From contig CANCFT010000030.1 in NCBI GenBank assembly GCA_947377285.1, positions 1-45,932 of the forward strand: 45,932 nucleotides of DNA, given 5' to 3'. The stretch's first letter is position 1, and each line of letters begins with the position of its first letter. The notes under the pieces are model-generated. The model did not search any database, was not told where the DNA came from, and saw only the letters and a list, made by a program, of their open reading frames with translations. Shown here in pieces: positions 1 through 8,138 of the stretch. The position numbers were made by a program, and so were the translations under genes. Source of the DNA: Bacteriovoracaceae bacterium (GTDB lineage: Bacteria > Bdellovibrionota > Bacteriovoracia > Bacteriovoracales > Bacteriovoracaceae).

Positions 1-174
1 GACTTTTATCACCAAATGATTTAACTGTAGCCGTTTAACGGGCGTGACAGAATACTTACGTCAGATATTTTTTTGTTTGGGACCTTTCTCATCTTGAATC
101 GAAGCCTTGCGGCTTCAAATCTTTTAACTCTATTTAATTTTTAAAGAACTACTAATTACCAAAGAAGAAGAAAC
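1..174 (-). other. Structured trailer or spacer downstream of tRNA-Ala, no protein gene
   Basis: This stretch follows the tRNA-Ala on the minus strand and holds no credible coding frame. It contains a perfect 6-bp stem with a GCAA tetraloop (101-116), a second hairpin around 25-50 (CTGT/ACAG outer pairs and CCGT/ACGG inner pairs), and a boxA-like element listed separately. Such a mix is typical of rRNA operon leaders and spacers, so an rRNA gene may begin just beyond coordinate 1. That is inference, because no 16S or 23S start sequence is visible. Confidence 0.4.
136..150 (-). promoter_or_regulatory. boxA-like antitermination element
   Basis: The minus strand reads AGTTCTTTAAAAATT, close to the rRNA boxA core (TGCTCTTTAACAATT in enterobacteria) that recruits NusB/NusE antitermination factors. 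It lies about 25 nt after the tRNA-Ala 3' end, where boxA sits in many rRNA spacers and leaders. The match is short and in AT-rich DNA, so chance is possible. Confidence 0.4.
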
Positions 175-250
175 TGGTGGACATGACAGGGATCGAACCT
201 GCGACCCTCTGCGTGCAAGGCAGATGCTCTCCCAGCTGAGCTACACGCCC
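175..250 (-). tRNA. tRNA-Ala (anticodon UGC)
   Basis: A complete 76-nt cloverleaf is readable on the minus strand. The acceptor stem GGGCGTG/CATGTCC contains the G3:U70 wobble that identifies alanine tRNAs. The anticodon stem TCTGC/GCAGA is perfect around loop CTTGCAC (anticodon TGC). The T arm has TTCGATC and the 3' CCA is encoded. It reads GCA and, by wobble, other Ala codons. It is transcribed divergently from the cyclophilin gene and is followed by a boxA-like element, so it may be the first gene of an rRNA transcript. Confidence 0.97.
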
Positions 251-257
251 AAAAATC

Positions 258-263
258 ATTATA
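258..263 (-). promoter_or_regulatory. -10 element of the tRNA-Ala promoter
   Basis: The minus strand carries a perfect TATAAT whose 3' end is 7 nt before the tRNA 5' end, so transcription would start at about the first tRNA base. A TTGCAA lies 20 bp upstream, which is too far for a standard -35, so only the -10 is well supported. Confidence 0.5.
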
Positions 264-400
264 TTTCTATAAGAAATCGTGCTTTGCAATCAGTTATCGT
301 TTCTAAGGTGAAGAGGAATTTAATCAACCACTGTCATAATGTCAACATTATTTTTCATTATATTTATTTTTATTTTTATTTTTGATTTTCAAATTTGAGT

Positions 401-406
401 TATAAT
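401..406 (+). promoter_or_regulatory. -10 element for the cyclophilin gene
   Basis: A perfect TATAAT sits 36 nt upstream of the ATG at 442 in otherwise T-rich DNA. No good -35 hexamer is seen at 16-18 bp. The region between this and the tRNA promoter (264-400) is AT-rich and holds nothing else recognisable. Confidence 0.4.
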
Positions 407-441
407 TTATTTAATAACAATTATTTACATCAAGTTGTACT

Positions 442-1017
442 ATGAAAACCCTTAGTTTATTGCTTCTTTTTTTGGTCATTTTTTTATGCTCATGTGAGTT
501 TAAAAAAAACAGATCAATATTGATTTCGAATTTAAATGGAAAAATTGAAGTAGATAAATTGCAAACAGATATCGGTGGTTTATCGACAACTTCAGCGACA
601 ATTAAAACCGTACATGGAGATATCGTTTTTCGTTTTTATACAAAGGCAGCACCTCATACTTCAGCTCGTATTATGCAATTAATTCAGAATAAATTTTACG
701 ACGGGTTACTCATCCACAGAGCTATTCCAAATTTTATTATTCAAATGGGTGATCCGACTGGAACTGGTACTGGAGGAAGTGGTACAAAACTGAAACCTGA
801 ATTTAATGAACTTCAACATATTAAAGGAACCATCGCAATGGCAAGAGGAACTGATAAAGACTCTGCTGATTCTCAATTTTATATTTGCTTAACAACTCTT
901 TCACATTTGGACGGAAAAAATACTATTTTTGGTCAGGTTGTTGATGGGTTAGATGTGTTGCCGAAACTTTCTAAAGGTGATCGAGTTATTTCTATTACTC
1001 TCGACATTACGAATTAA
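442..1017 (+). CDS. Cyclophilin-type peptidyl-prolyl cis-trans isomerase, lipoprotein
   Basis: The 191-residue protein starts with a hydrophobic signal (residues 4-15) and a lipobox-like L-C-S-C ending at Cys18, so it is probably lipid-anchored in the envelope. The cyclophilin domain runs from about 54 to 190. The catalytic arginine is in IHRAIPNF (Arg93), with Gln101 in IQMGDP and the SQFYI strand at 144-148. The residue that binds cyclosporin in many eukaryotic members (Trp) is His155 here, as in many bacterial cyclophilins. It would catalyse X-Pro isomerisation during folding of envelope proteins. It is a single-gene unit between the tRNA and a strong terminator. Confidence 0.92.
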   Translation: MKTLSLLLLFLVIFLCSCEFKKNRSILISNLNGKIEVDKLQTDIGGLSTTSATIKTVHGDIVFRFYTKAAPHTSARIMQLIQNKFYDGLLIHRAIPNFIIQMGDPTGTGTGGSGTKLKPEFNELQHIKGTIAMARGTDKDSADSQFYICLTTLSHLDGKNTIFGQVVDGLDVLPKLSKGDRVISITLDITN

Positions 1018-1040
1018 AATAGTTATTTTGAGCAATTTGT

Positions 1041-1072
1041 TTACTGAGGAATTTCTTCCTCAGTAATTTTTT
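1041..1072 (+). terminator. Intrinsic terminator after the cyclophilin gene
   Basis: A perfect 11-bp stem, TTACTGAGGAA/TTCCTCAGTAA with loop TTTC, is followed by a run of T on the plus strand. On the minus strand, where the oxidase cluster ends at 1074, the tail is less T-rich, so it may serve both directions but fits the plus strand better. Confidence 0.85.
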
Positions 1073-1073
1073 C

Positions 1074-1361
1074 TTAGCGATACATTGATTCTAAAATTAG
1101 AACGATTGCAAATATGACTGCAAGAATTGGAAGAGCTGCGATAAATTTCAGCCAACCTTTTTCTTCTTTTAAGTGCATATAAAAATAAGCAACAATAAAG
1201 GCTTTTCCAAAAGCTAAACCCACTAAAGAGATCGCTTTAAGATAATATTCAACATTAAGCCCTGGGATTGCTAATTCCAAACCAGTTAACAAAGTTAAAG
1301 CAAAAAATACTATAACATATTCTGTTGTGTGACTTTTATGGACGTGAGTGTCTTCGCTCAT
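1074..1361 (-). CDS. Cytochrome c oxidase subunit IV family protein
   Basis: This is a small membrane protein of 95 residues with three predicted transmembrane helices and the FYMHLKEE motif that marks prokaryotic subunit IV (CtaF/CoxD-like). It is an accessory subunit of the haem-copper oxidase encoded just upstream. Two ATGs compete. The one at 1361 has GGAG 8 nt upstream, whereas the one at 1367 has only 2 nt between GGAG and the start, so 1361 is preferred. With the longer start it would overlap the SCO1 stop as ATGA. It is the last gene of the oxidase operon, before the hairpin at 1041-1066. Confidence 0.85.
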   Translation of the reverse strand: MSEDTHVHKSHTTEYVIVFFALTLLTGLELAIPGLNVEYYLKAISLVGLAFGKAFIVAYFYMHLKEEKGWLKFIAALPILAVIFAIVLILESMYR

Positions 1362-1363
1362 TT

Positions 1364-2089
1364 TCATATCTCCTTTCCATTTTTATTTTTTTCAATTTTT
1401 TTAGGAGAAAAACTGTTGTTAACAAGAAGTCCTAAATCAATCATCAATCGATCCATTTCGATTTTTTCAGTTGAATAGTAACCTCTAATTTGGCCCATTC
1501 CATCGACGAGAACGACTCGGTCTGAATGAGCTATGTCCATTAAGGTGACAGTTTTTCCTTCTACATTTTTAGAAATAGTTTCTTTGTTTCCCATTGGCAC
1601 TTTAAAGCCATCGATAACAATTTTTTCAAGGTCGGTTTTTGTTCCAGTTAAGAAATTCCATATAAACGGATTCGAATTTCTTTTGCGGGCATACTTAAAA
1701 AGAACTTCTGGTGTATCGTTAATAGGATCAACTGTAAAAGTGACAATCGCAGCCTTTGTTCCAAGACCCCGAATACGTTTTTGAATGATATCCATTTTAT
1801 CCATCAATGCCGGACATGTAGTCGGGCAAGATGAAAACATAAAATTTGCTATGTAGAATTTACCTTTTAAATCATTTGAACCAAAAGGTTTATTAAATTC
1901 ATTGGTCAAAGTGAAAGCTGGAACGCTAGAGTGAATTGGCAATGGAGGTGGAAGAATTCTTGTAAGGGAACGATAAATTGGGTAAGTAAATGATAATATC
2001 CAAAATAAAATCCAAAAAGATTTCATTCTCATCATTTTTTCAAACCAATTATCTGCCCTGTAATATCCTTGTACTTGTTGTATTGCCAT
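1364..2089 (-). CDS. SCO1/SenC family copper chaperone
   Basis: The 241-residue protein has an N-terminal membrane anchor (about residues 24-42) and a thioredoxin-like domain. The copper ligands of SCO proteins are present: Cys88 and Cys92 in SSCPTTCP, and His188 in DIAHSD. The family delivers copper to, and reduces, the CuA centre of cytochrome oxidase subunit II. It lies between the dihaem cytochrome and subunit IV genes of the same operon, 8 bp after the former. No strong ribosome binding site precedes the ATG, which suggests translational coupling to the gene before it. Confidence 0.93.
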   Translation of the reverse strand: MAIQQVQGYYRADNWFEKMMRMKSFWILFWILSFTYPIYRSLTRILPPPLPIHSSVPAFTLTNEFNKPFGSNDLKGKFYIANFMFSSCPTTCPALMDKMDIIQKRIRGLGTKAAIVTFTVDPINDTPEVLFKYARKRNSNPFIWNFLTGTKTDLEKIVIDGFKVPMGNKETISKNVEGKTVTLMDIAHSDRVVLVDGMGQIRGYYSTEKIEMDRLMIDLGLLVNNSFSPKKIEKNKNGKEI

Positions 2090-2097
2090 ATATATTT

Positions 2098-2991
2098 TTA
2101 CTTAGCAGCGTCTAAAAGTTTTTGTCTTTCCGGTGTATTTTTTAAATCCATCAATGATTTTACATAGTGAGCAACTGCCCAAATTTCGTCATCTTGGAGC
2201 ACTCCTTTCCAACTAGGCATAGCAGCTCCACCAACTCCAGCATTTAAGCGAATATAGAGTTCTTCGACTGTTTTCGCTGAGCGAACTGAATCATATGTAA
2301 ATTCTGGTGGCATTGACGAATATCCATAATCATTTGGTTGAAGTTTAACATGGTACATTTCTGGATCAAATTCCGTAACAGGCTTACCGTTAATCTTTTG
2401 GTTAATTTCGCTGAACTCAGCATGACTTACATAAGCGCGGTGGCAAGTCCAACATTGAGCAACTGCGTGGAAAACCTCTTTTCCTCTTTGAATTGCACTT
2501 TCTTTATGTGCTTCTCCGTATGGATCTTTTGTTACAACAATGACGTCTCCGAGTTTTTTATCGGCTCCATCCCATTTAGTTGGTGCAAAAGTTTTAATAT
2601 ATTGGACGAGATTAAACATTTGAGTATCACTTAACTCTTTCCATGGAAGCATTGCAGTTCCAGTAAGACCTTCACGAAGAATTTTATAAAAATCTTCATC
2701 ATGAGGTAACTCTCCCGATACAACTCTACCGAACTTATATTGACCTAGAAGGAAGTTTCTTGGTGGAACTGATAATCCTTTAGCCGAAGTTCCTTTCCCG
2801 TCTCCATTTACACCATGGCATGGCATACAGTACTCAGTGTAAACAGACTTACCGTCGTTCAGTGCTTTAGCTGGCGCATAGACTCCGCCTGCATAAATTT
2901 TATCTTCTTTAAAGTGACTTTCACTACAAGAGACAAGTGCAGTTAAAGCTGTTAGTCCGATGATAGTTAAAGCGAGATTTAAGCCTTTCAT
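2098..2991 (-). CDS. Dihaem cytochrome c lipoprotein of the oxidase operon
   Basis: Translated from the ATG at 2991, the 297-residue protein has a signal peptide with a lipobox ending at Cys22 (LVSC) and two CXXCH haem sites, Cys55-His59 (CMPCH) and Cys180-His184 (CWTCH). A later WAVAHYVKSLM segment is typical of a cytochrome c C-terminal helix. It is probably periplasmic and the electron donor to the oxidase, which matches its place between coxIII and SCO1. An upstream ATG at 3012 exists, but 2991 has AAGAGG 6 nt ahead. With the chosen start it no longer overlaps coxIII. Confidence 0.88.
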   Translation of the reverse strand: MKGLNLALTIIGLTALTALVSCSESHFKEDKIYAGGVYAPAKALNDGKSVYTEYCMPCHGVNGDGKGTSAKGLSVPPRNFLLGQYKFGRVVSGELPHDEDFYKILREGLTGTAMLPWKELSDTQMFNLVQYIKTFAPTKWDGADKKLGDVIVVTKDPYGEAHKESAIQRGKEVFHAVAQCWTCHRAYVSHAEFSEINQKINGKPVTEFDPEMYHVKLQPNDYGYSSMPPEFTYDSVRSAKTVEELYIRLNAGVGGAAMPSWKGVLQDDEIWAVAHYVKSLMDLKNTPERQKLLDAAK

Positions 2992-3001
2992 ATATATCCT
3001 C

Positions 3002-3586
3002 TTATAAAACAAAAATAGTCAAAAACATAATGAGCCAAACAATTCCTAAAAAATGCCAAAATTTTCCAACACTAGTTGCACGCAATTTTGATTTTGTCGT
3101 TGTACTTAGAGTTGGTGAAAACAAAAGCCAGAGCAATAACCCAAGGGCCACAATAATGTGAGCTGCATGGATCCATGTAAAAGCATAAATGATTGATGGA
3201 AAAATTCCTGAGGAAACAAATATACCGTTTGATTTTAACTGATGCCAAAAAAGGGATTGAGTAAGCATAAATCCTACCCCTAAGCTAATTGTTAAAATTA
3301 ATCCTTTTTTATTAGCAGTATCTTTTTCAAACCAAATAAAAGCGATTGAACTTAATATAATAAAAAGAGTGCTAATCCCTGGTAGAATTAAGGAAGGCTT
3401 CACCATACCAGCTGGGGGCCATACAGGAGCCGTAAAGCGAAACATCGCAAAACCCATCATTAACGTTGCAAATAGCATCGCAAATGAAACAAGGACAACA
3501 ATCATGGCAACAGAAAATACTATCTCTTTGCCTTGATCACTTTCGCTCATTGTTTTCGTCGCTAAATTTGCCATCGCTTGTGCCAT
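3002..3586 (-). CDS. Cytochrome c oxidase subunit III-like protein (first copy)
   Basis: The 194-residue protein has about five transmembrane helices and subunit III landmarks: TWIHAAHI (residues about 136-143) and the FWHFLGIVW segment near the C-terminus. Subunit III stabilises proton uptake in haem-copper oxidases. It differs clearly from the second subunit III in this window (11241-11864), whose matching motif is WHFVDLVW, so they are paralogues rather than a duplication artefact. Two subunit III-like proteins recall the CoxO/CoxP pair of coxMNOP oxidases, by inference. The gene starts 6 bp after coxI and has no clear Shine-Dalgarno. Confidence 0.85.
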   Translation of the reverse strand: MAQAMANLATKTMSESDQGKEIVFSVAMIVVLVSFAMLFATLMMGFAMFRFTAPVWPPAGMVKPSLILPGISTLFIILSSIAFIWFEKDTANKKGLILTISLGVGFMLTQSLFWHQLKSNGIFVSSGIFPSIIYAFTWIHAAHIIVALGLLLWLLFSPTLSTTTKSKLRATSVGKFWHFLGIVWLIMFLTIFVL

Positions 3587-3592
3587 TTTATT

Positions 3593-5314
3593 TTATGCTA
3601 ATTCTTCAGTTTGGTATTGGAAGTCGCGTCCTTTTAGGTTCGGGTTCCCCATTTCATGAGGGCCACATTTAACTACAGGGATAACATCAAAATTATAATG
3701 AGGAGCAGGACTTGGAATGGTCCATTCAAGTGTTCCAACTTCCCATGGATTTTGAGATGCTTTTGGGCCTTTCCAAATTGAGTAGACAAAATTGTAAACA
3801 AAGAAAAGTTGTCCAAAGCCCATAAAAATTGCTGAATAAGTGATAAACATATTGATTGGAATTAACTTTTGAAGAAATTCGTAAACGTATGGATTGTAAA
3901 TACGTCTATGCATACCAGCGTATCCGACAATCATCATTCCCATGAACACACCGTTTAAGCCGAGCATAGAAATCCAAAAGTGGACTTTTCCAAGTGTTTC
4001 ATTGAGCATGCGACCAAACATTTTTGGAAACCAAAAATAAGTTGCAGCAAATCCACCAAGTAGAACTGAAGCTGCCATTGTATAGTGGAAGTGACCAACG
4101 ACGAAATAAGTATCATGTAAATAGAGATCGGTTGAAACTGTGGCAAGATACAAACCAGTTAATCCACCAAGACCGAAAACAAATACAACTCCCAAAGCAA
4201 ACAGCATTGGAGTTTGGAATCTGATCGATCCTTTCCATAAAGTTCCAAGCCAGTTGGCAAAGAAAATGGCCGAAGGAATAGAGATTGTCATAGTAAGCAT
4301 CATAAATGACTGAGTAAGAAGTGGGCTCATTTGCGTAGTGTACATATGGTGACCGTATACCACTGTGGATAAAACAGTAATTGTCGTCATAGATAATGCA
4401 GTTGCTTTTGCACCAAAAGCTGGCTTACGGGCAAAAAAAGCTAATAAGTCAGAAACAATCCCCCATGCTGGAAGAATTAAAATATAAACTTCTGGGTGAC
4501 CAAAAATCCAGAAAACGTGTTGAAATAAAACGGGGTCACCAGATCCACTAGTTGCCGCAGCACCAGCGAGAAAAAAAGTTGTTCCAAAGACACGGTCAAA
4601 AACTAATAATAAAACACCGGCTCCAAGAACTGGAAGAAATAAAGCGTTGAGAACGGCAGTTAACCAAAGTCCCCAAACAGTTAAAGGCATATCAAAATAA
4701 CCCATTCCAGGTGCTCTGAGAGTAATTATGGTCGCAATATAATTTACAGCTCCCATTGTTGAAGAAACTCCAAGAACAAAAATCGCTAAACACCATAAAG
4801 TTTGACCGACTCCGGGAGAGCCAATCAAAGTTGATAATGTTGGATAGGATACCCATCCCCCCGCAGCTCCACCGAGTGGAGTGAAAAGTGATGCAACTAG
4901 AATAACTGCAGATAAAACTGCTAACCAAAATGAAAGCATGTTTAATGTCGGGAAAACCATATCCCTTGCGCCAATCATAAGAGGTATACAGAAGTTTCCA
5001 AATGCTCCAATAAGTATTGGAGTAATCGCATAGAAAATCATGATAGTTCCGTGCAAAGTAAAAAGCATGGCATATGTATCTGGAGGGACAACCCCGTTTG
5101 TTGCTGGAAATAAGAAGTGCCCAAAAATCGGGAATGCTTCACCTGGAAATGCAAGTGTCCAGCGAATCATCATCGCCATCATTCCACCCAAGCCTAAAAA
5201 GGCAATTCCATACCACAAAAATTGTTTCCCTATGACTTTGTGATCAAAAGAGAAAACATATTTTGAAAGAAATGTTTTTGGTGCATCGTGAATTTCTTGT
5301 TCAAAAAATGCCAT
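3593..5314 (-). CDS. ctaD: Cytochrome c oxidase subunit I (haem-copper oxidase, A-family like)
   Basis: The catalytic subunit (573 residues, 12 or more helices) reduces O2 to water and pumps protons. Ligands visible are His88 (low-spin haem), His273 with Tyr277 in GHPEVYI (CuB and cross-linked Tyr), His322-His323 (CuB), and His408 and His410 in VGHFHY (haem a3 and haem a). D-channel elements are present: Asp118 in GARDMVFP and Glu275 in GHPEV. The K-channel lysine, expected after IPTG(V/I), aligns with Phe351 in IPSAIFF, so that lysine is missing. The oxidase operon continues on both sides. The family assignment is certain; the subtype is inference. Confidence 0.96.
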   Translation of the reverse strand: MAFFEQEIHDAPKTFLSKYVFSFDHKVIGKQFLWYGIAFLGLGGMMAMMIRWTLAFPGEAFPIFGHFLFPATNGVVPPDTYAMLFTLHGTIMIFYAITPILIGAFGNFCIPLMIGARDMVFPTLNMLSFWLAVLSAVILVASLFTPLGGAAGGWVSYPTLSTLIGSPGVGQTLWCLAIFVLGVSSTMGAVNYIATIITLRAPGMGYFDMPLTVWGLWLTAVLNALFLPVLGAGVLLLVFDRVFGTTFFLAGAAATSGSGDPVLFQHVFWIFGHPEVYILILPAWGIVSDLLAFFARKPAFGAKATALSMTTITVLSTVVYGHHMYTTQMSPLLTQSFMMLTMTISIPSAIFFANWLGTLWKGSIRFQTPMLFALGVVFVFGLGGLTGLYLATVSTDLYLHDTYFVVGHFHYTMAASVLLGGFAATYFWFPKMFGRMLNETLGKVHFWISMLGLNGVFMGMMIVGYAGMHRRIYNPYVYEFLQKLIPINMFITYSAIFMGFGQLFFVYNFVYSIWKGPKASQNPWEVGTLEWTIPSPAPHYNFDVIPVVKCGPHEMGNPNLKGRDFQYQTEELA

Positions 5315-5346
5315 TAGTATCCTCGCTTAACTATTAATTTAAAATC

Positions 5347-6162
5347 TTAATTATTTGTTACCCATTTCCAACCCCAATAGAGGTCAGCAGAGTCTTTTTC
5401 CATGATGTATTTTGTCCGCTCTCCCATCTGATCTTGCCACTTATCAAATTCTTCTGGTGTATAAACTCTGAGCTTTGCCTGCATTCTATAGTGAAAGGTT
5501 CCACATATTTGGGCACAAACAATATCGTATAGGCCAGTAGTAGTGAGCTCTGTCCACATTTTTGAAATTCTTCCTGGCATAGCATCGACTTTTATTCTGG
5601 CGTTTGGAAGTGAGAATGAGTGGATTACATCTTTAGAGGTCACCTGGAAAACGATTTTTTTACCAGTCGGTAAACGTAAATCATTCAAAGTCACGATGTC
5701 ATCTTCAGTGTTAAAAATCCCATCTTTACCTGCGTAGCGAAAGTTCCATGCCCATTGTTGTCCTAAGACTTGAACACGGACGACGTCTTTATCTTCTTTG
5801 GGCCATTTAGCAAATGATTCCATGTAATCTCGGTTAGAAATTCCCGTGATCTTCATGTCCACCATGATAAAAACCATAGCACCAATTGCAGCGACGATTG
5901 CAATATGCTTTTTACTTGTTCCATGAACGTATAAAGCAACTGGATGCTTACTCTGTCTATAAAGGTAGCTAAAGCCAAAAAGGCCCAAACAAACCAAAAT
6001 GAAAAAGAAAAGAATCAACATCGTTGTTAAGTGAAACAAAGAATCGATCAAATGTCCGTTTGTGGAAATGTCTAAGGGCGGCTTCATTCTGTCCCATAAG
6101 CTCATTTCGGCAGCATGAGCATTCATTACGAAGAATTTCATGTAAAGACTGTATAAATTCAT
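5347..6162 (-). CDS. ctaC: Cytochrome c oxidase subunit II (CuA)
   Basis: The 271-residue protein has two membrane helices (about 41-65 and 86-103) and a periplasmic cupredoxin domain. CuA ligands are His181, Cys216, Cys220, His224 and Met227 (CAQIC-GTFHYRM). The carbonyl-ligand residue between the cysteines is Gln218 where Glu is usual. The aromatic patch GQQWAWNF that receives electrons from cytochrome c is intact. There is no fused C-terminal cytochrome c, so the donor is likely the separate dihaem lipoprotein. It is followed by coxI after 32 bp. A GGG lies about 10 nt before the ATG. Confidence 0.95.
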   Translation of the reverse strand: MNLYSLYMKFFVMNAHAAEMSLWDRMKPPLDISTNGHLIDSLFHLTTMLILFFFILVCLGLFGFSYLYRQSKHPVALYVHGTSKKHIAIVAAIGAMVFIMVDMKITGISNRDYMESFAKWPKEDKDVVRVQVLGQQWAWNFRYAGKDGIFNTEDDIVTLNDLRLPTGKKIVFQVTSKDVIHSFSLPNARIKVDAMPGRISKMWTELTTTGLYDIVCAQICGTFHYRMQAKLRVYTPEEFDKWQDQMGERTKYIMEKDSADLYWGWKWVTNN

Positions 6163-6247
6163 GTCAGCGATCCCTTCATTGGAAATATTAAAGTTGCGTT
6201 ATATTTATTTTAATCGATTTAATATTAATCATAAATTCTAATTTTAT

Positions 6248-8086
6248 CTATTTAAAAAAGATCAAAGCGCTTAGAAGTAGGGGCAGATAAAAAAGAGAAC
6301 CAAAAAAGTAGTTCCTTGCCCACTGCTTTTGTAGGGCCATATCAGGTTTCAAAAAAAAGCCCTTAAATGCGTATAATAGAAAAAGCGTACTTAAAATAAT
6401 TGCTGCGCGAGTATAAACAAAACTGGCATTCGAGAAAATTGAAGGAAGCATTGATGCGCCAAAAAGCATTAAAGTGAAAACAAAGATTCCAATTTTTGTA
6501 ATTTGCAATCCTCTTTTAAGATTAGGATATACTTTTATATCCGCAGCTCCATAATCCTCTGCGTGATAAAGTGAGATAGCTAAAAAATGTGGTAACTGCC
6601 AAATAAAGAGAATAAGAAATAAAGCAACGGCCATGAAATCAATTTTCCCAGTAACAGCGGTCCAACCCATAACGGGGGGTAATGCACCAGGAATGGCACC
6701 GATATAAACGGCCAACTCACTTTTTGTCTTCATTGGTGTATAGGCATATAAATACAGCGCAGCTGCAATAATCGCCAGAATCGCAGTAAGAGAATTGATA
6801 AATATCCAAATTGATGGAATCGACACCAGAAGTAAAACGACTCCAAACCAAAAAGCAGTTTTAGGATTCATCCGTTTCGCTGGTAATGGTCGATCCTTTG
6901 TCCGGACCATTTTAGCGTCCCCTTCCCTTTCAATATAGCAATTAAGAGCAGCGGCTCCGATAACAACCATAGTGATTAGAAAGAAAGAAAATAAGGCTTT
7001 AAAAAAATAAATTTTTTCTGGAGCAATAAGGGTTCCAACTAATGCGGTAACCATAACTAAAAGTGAAAGTCTTGGTTTTGTGAGGTCAACAACATCAGAA
7101 AAAAAGGAATGACGGATTCCTAAAAAATAGGAATCTTCTACATCTTTTAAAAGGAGATTAAGCTTCCAAAGTGAAGCAAGACTAAGTGCGGCTCCAGCCA
7201 AATGAAGTGTTGTTGGAACAACTGACAAATGAAGAGCAACAGTCAAAATACCAATTAAAACTTGGAATGAAATAAAGATAAATGGTAGTGAGCTTACAAT
7301 TCTGACAAGTTTTAAACCTTTAAAAAAATGGCGTGTACGAATTGAAAAAATCGAAATGACGCAAAAAACTAACACCGCAAACATACGATGAACCATATGC
7401 AATTGAGCTTGGGGAATAATCGGCCAGAATGTTAAACTTTGTGATTCAAAATTCATACAAAGCAATGAACTGTTTGATCCTAATCCACACGCTGCTCCGG
7501 CTCCTGCATGGCGCATGAAAGCACCAAGTAAGATTTGAATATAAAGCAAAGTCAATGAAAGAAGAATACCATGCCTAATAAATGGCTTCCAATTTTGTTC
7601 AATATACTTCTTCGTTTCTTCACTAACATTTTTAAAGCGCTCAATTGAAGTTATTGCTTTAGATCCTGCATTGTGATGGATTGCTATTAGTATTGAAAAG
7701 AAAAGAAGTGACATGCCTAAATGTGAAGTTGAAACGATTGTTGGTAAACGGTAAATGACAGTGATTCCACCTAATAGTCCTTGGGCTATTACTAAAAATA
7801 AAGCAAAACAAGAAAGCTTGAATAGATTTTTATGCGCTTCTGATTTTTTTCTTTCTAGTGTTGTTAGGACTACAAGTCCAATAGTTAAAAGACCCACCAT
7901 CGTCGCCAAAAGACGGTGGCCATGCTCAATGAGAATTGCGCCTTCCATTTTTGGAAAAAAACTATTGTAACAAAGTGGCCAGTCAGGACAAGCTAAACTC
8001 GACTCAGTGTTATGAACGACTGCACCCCAAATGATTAATACAAATGTTGTGATAACGGCCACAAGTGATAAGTTTTTTACTCGCAT
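6248..8086 (-). CDS. Haem A synthase / haem O synthase fusion (CtaA-CtaB)
   Basis: One 612-residue reading frame joins two membrane enzymes that act in sequence. Residues 1-310 are CtaA (COX15): ACPDWPLC, Glu54-x-x-His57, His122, His230/His233 and His295 match the catalytic and haem ligands. Residues 325-612 are CtaB (COX10, protohaem farnesyltransferase): NCYIEREGD at 382-390 with Asp398, and YTPMKTKS at 449-456 are its two prenyl-diphosphate motifs. CtaB makes haem O from haem B and CtaA oxidises it to haem A for the oxidase. The order CtaA-CtaB is the reverse of the reaction order. It heads the oxidase block and is divergent from the dioxygenase gene. Confidence 0.93.
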   Translation of the reverse strand: MRVKNLSLVAVITTFVLIIWGAVVHNTESSLACPDWPLCYNSFFPKMEGAILIEHGHRLLATMVGLLTIGLVVLTTLERKKSEAHKNLFKLSCFALFLVIAQGLLGGITVIYRLPTIVSTSHLGMSLLFFSILIAIHHNAGSKAITSIERFKNVSEETKKYIEQNWKPFIRHGILLSLTLLYIQILLGAFMRHAGAGAACGLGSNSSLLCMNFESQSLTFWPIIPQAQLHMVHRMFAVLVFCVISIFSIRTRHFFKGLKLVRIVSSLPFIFISFQVLIGILTVALHLSVVPTTLHLAGAALSLASLWKLNLLLKDVEDSYFLGIRHSFFSDVVDLTKPRLSLLVMVTALVGTLIAPEKIYFFKALFSFFLITMVVIGAAALNCYIEREGDAKMVRTKDRPLPAKRMNPKTAFWFGVVLLLVSIPSIWIFINSLTAILAIIAAALYLYAYTPMKTKSELAVYIGAIPGALPPVMGWTAVTGKIDFMAVALFLILFIWQLPHFLAISLYHAEDYGAADIKVYPNLKRGLQITKIGIFVFTLMLFGASMLPSIFSNASFVYTRAAIILSTLFLLYAFKGFFLKPDMALQKQWARNYFFGSLFYLPLLLSALIFFK

Positions 8087-8101
8087 ATTTTAGCTCATAA
8101 T

Positions 8102-8129
8102 TTGCTGTCTTTAGGTTCATTTATATACT
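8102..8129 (+). promoter_or_regulatory. Sigma70-type promoter for the tryptophan dioxygenase gene
   Basis: TTGCTG (8102-8107) and TATACT (8124-8129) are separated by 16 bp. Transcription would begin near 8136, only about 3 nt before the TTG at 8139. That favours either leaderless initiation or a downstream start codon for the dioxygenase. It lies in the 52-bp gap between divergent genes. Confidence 0.5.
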
Positions 8130-8138
8130 AAATCTTTC

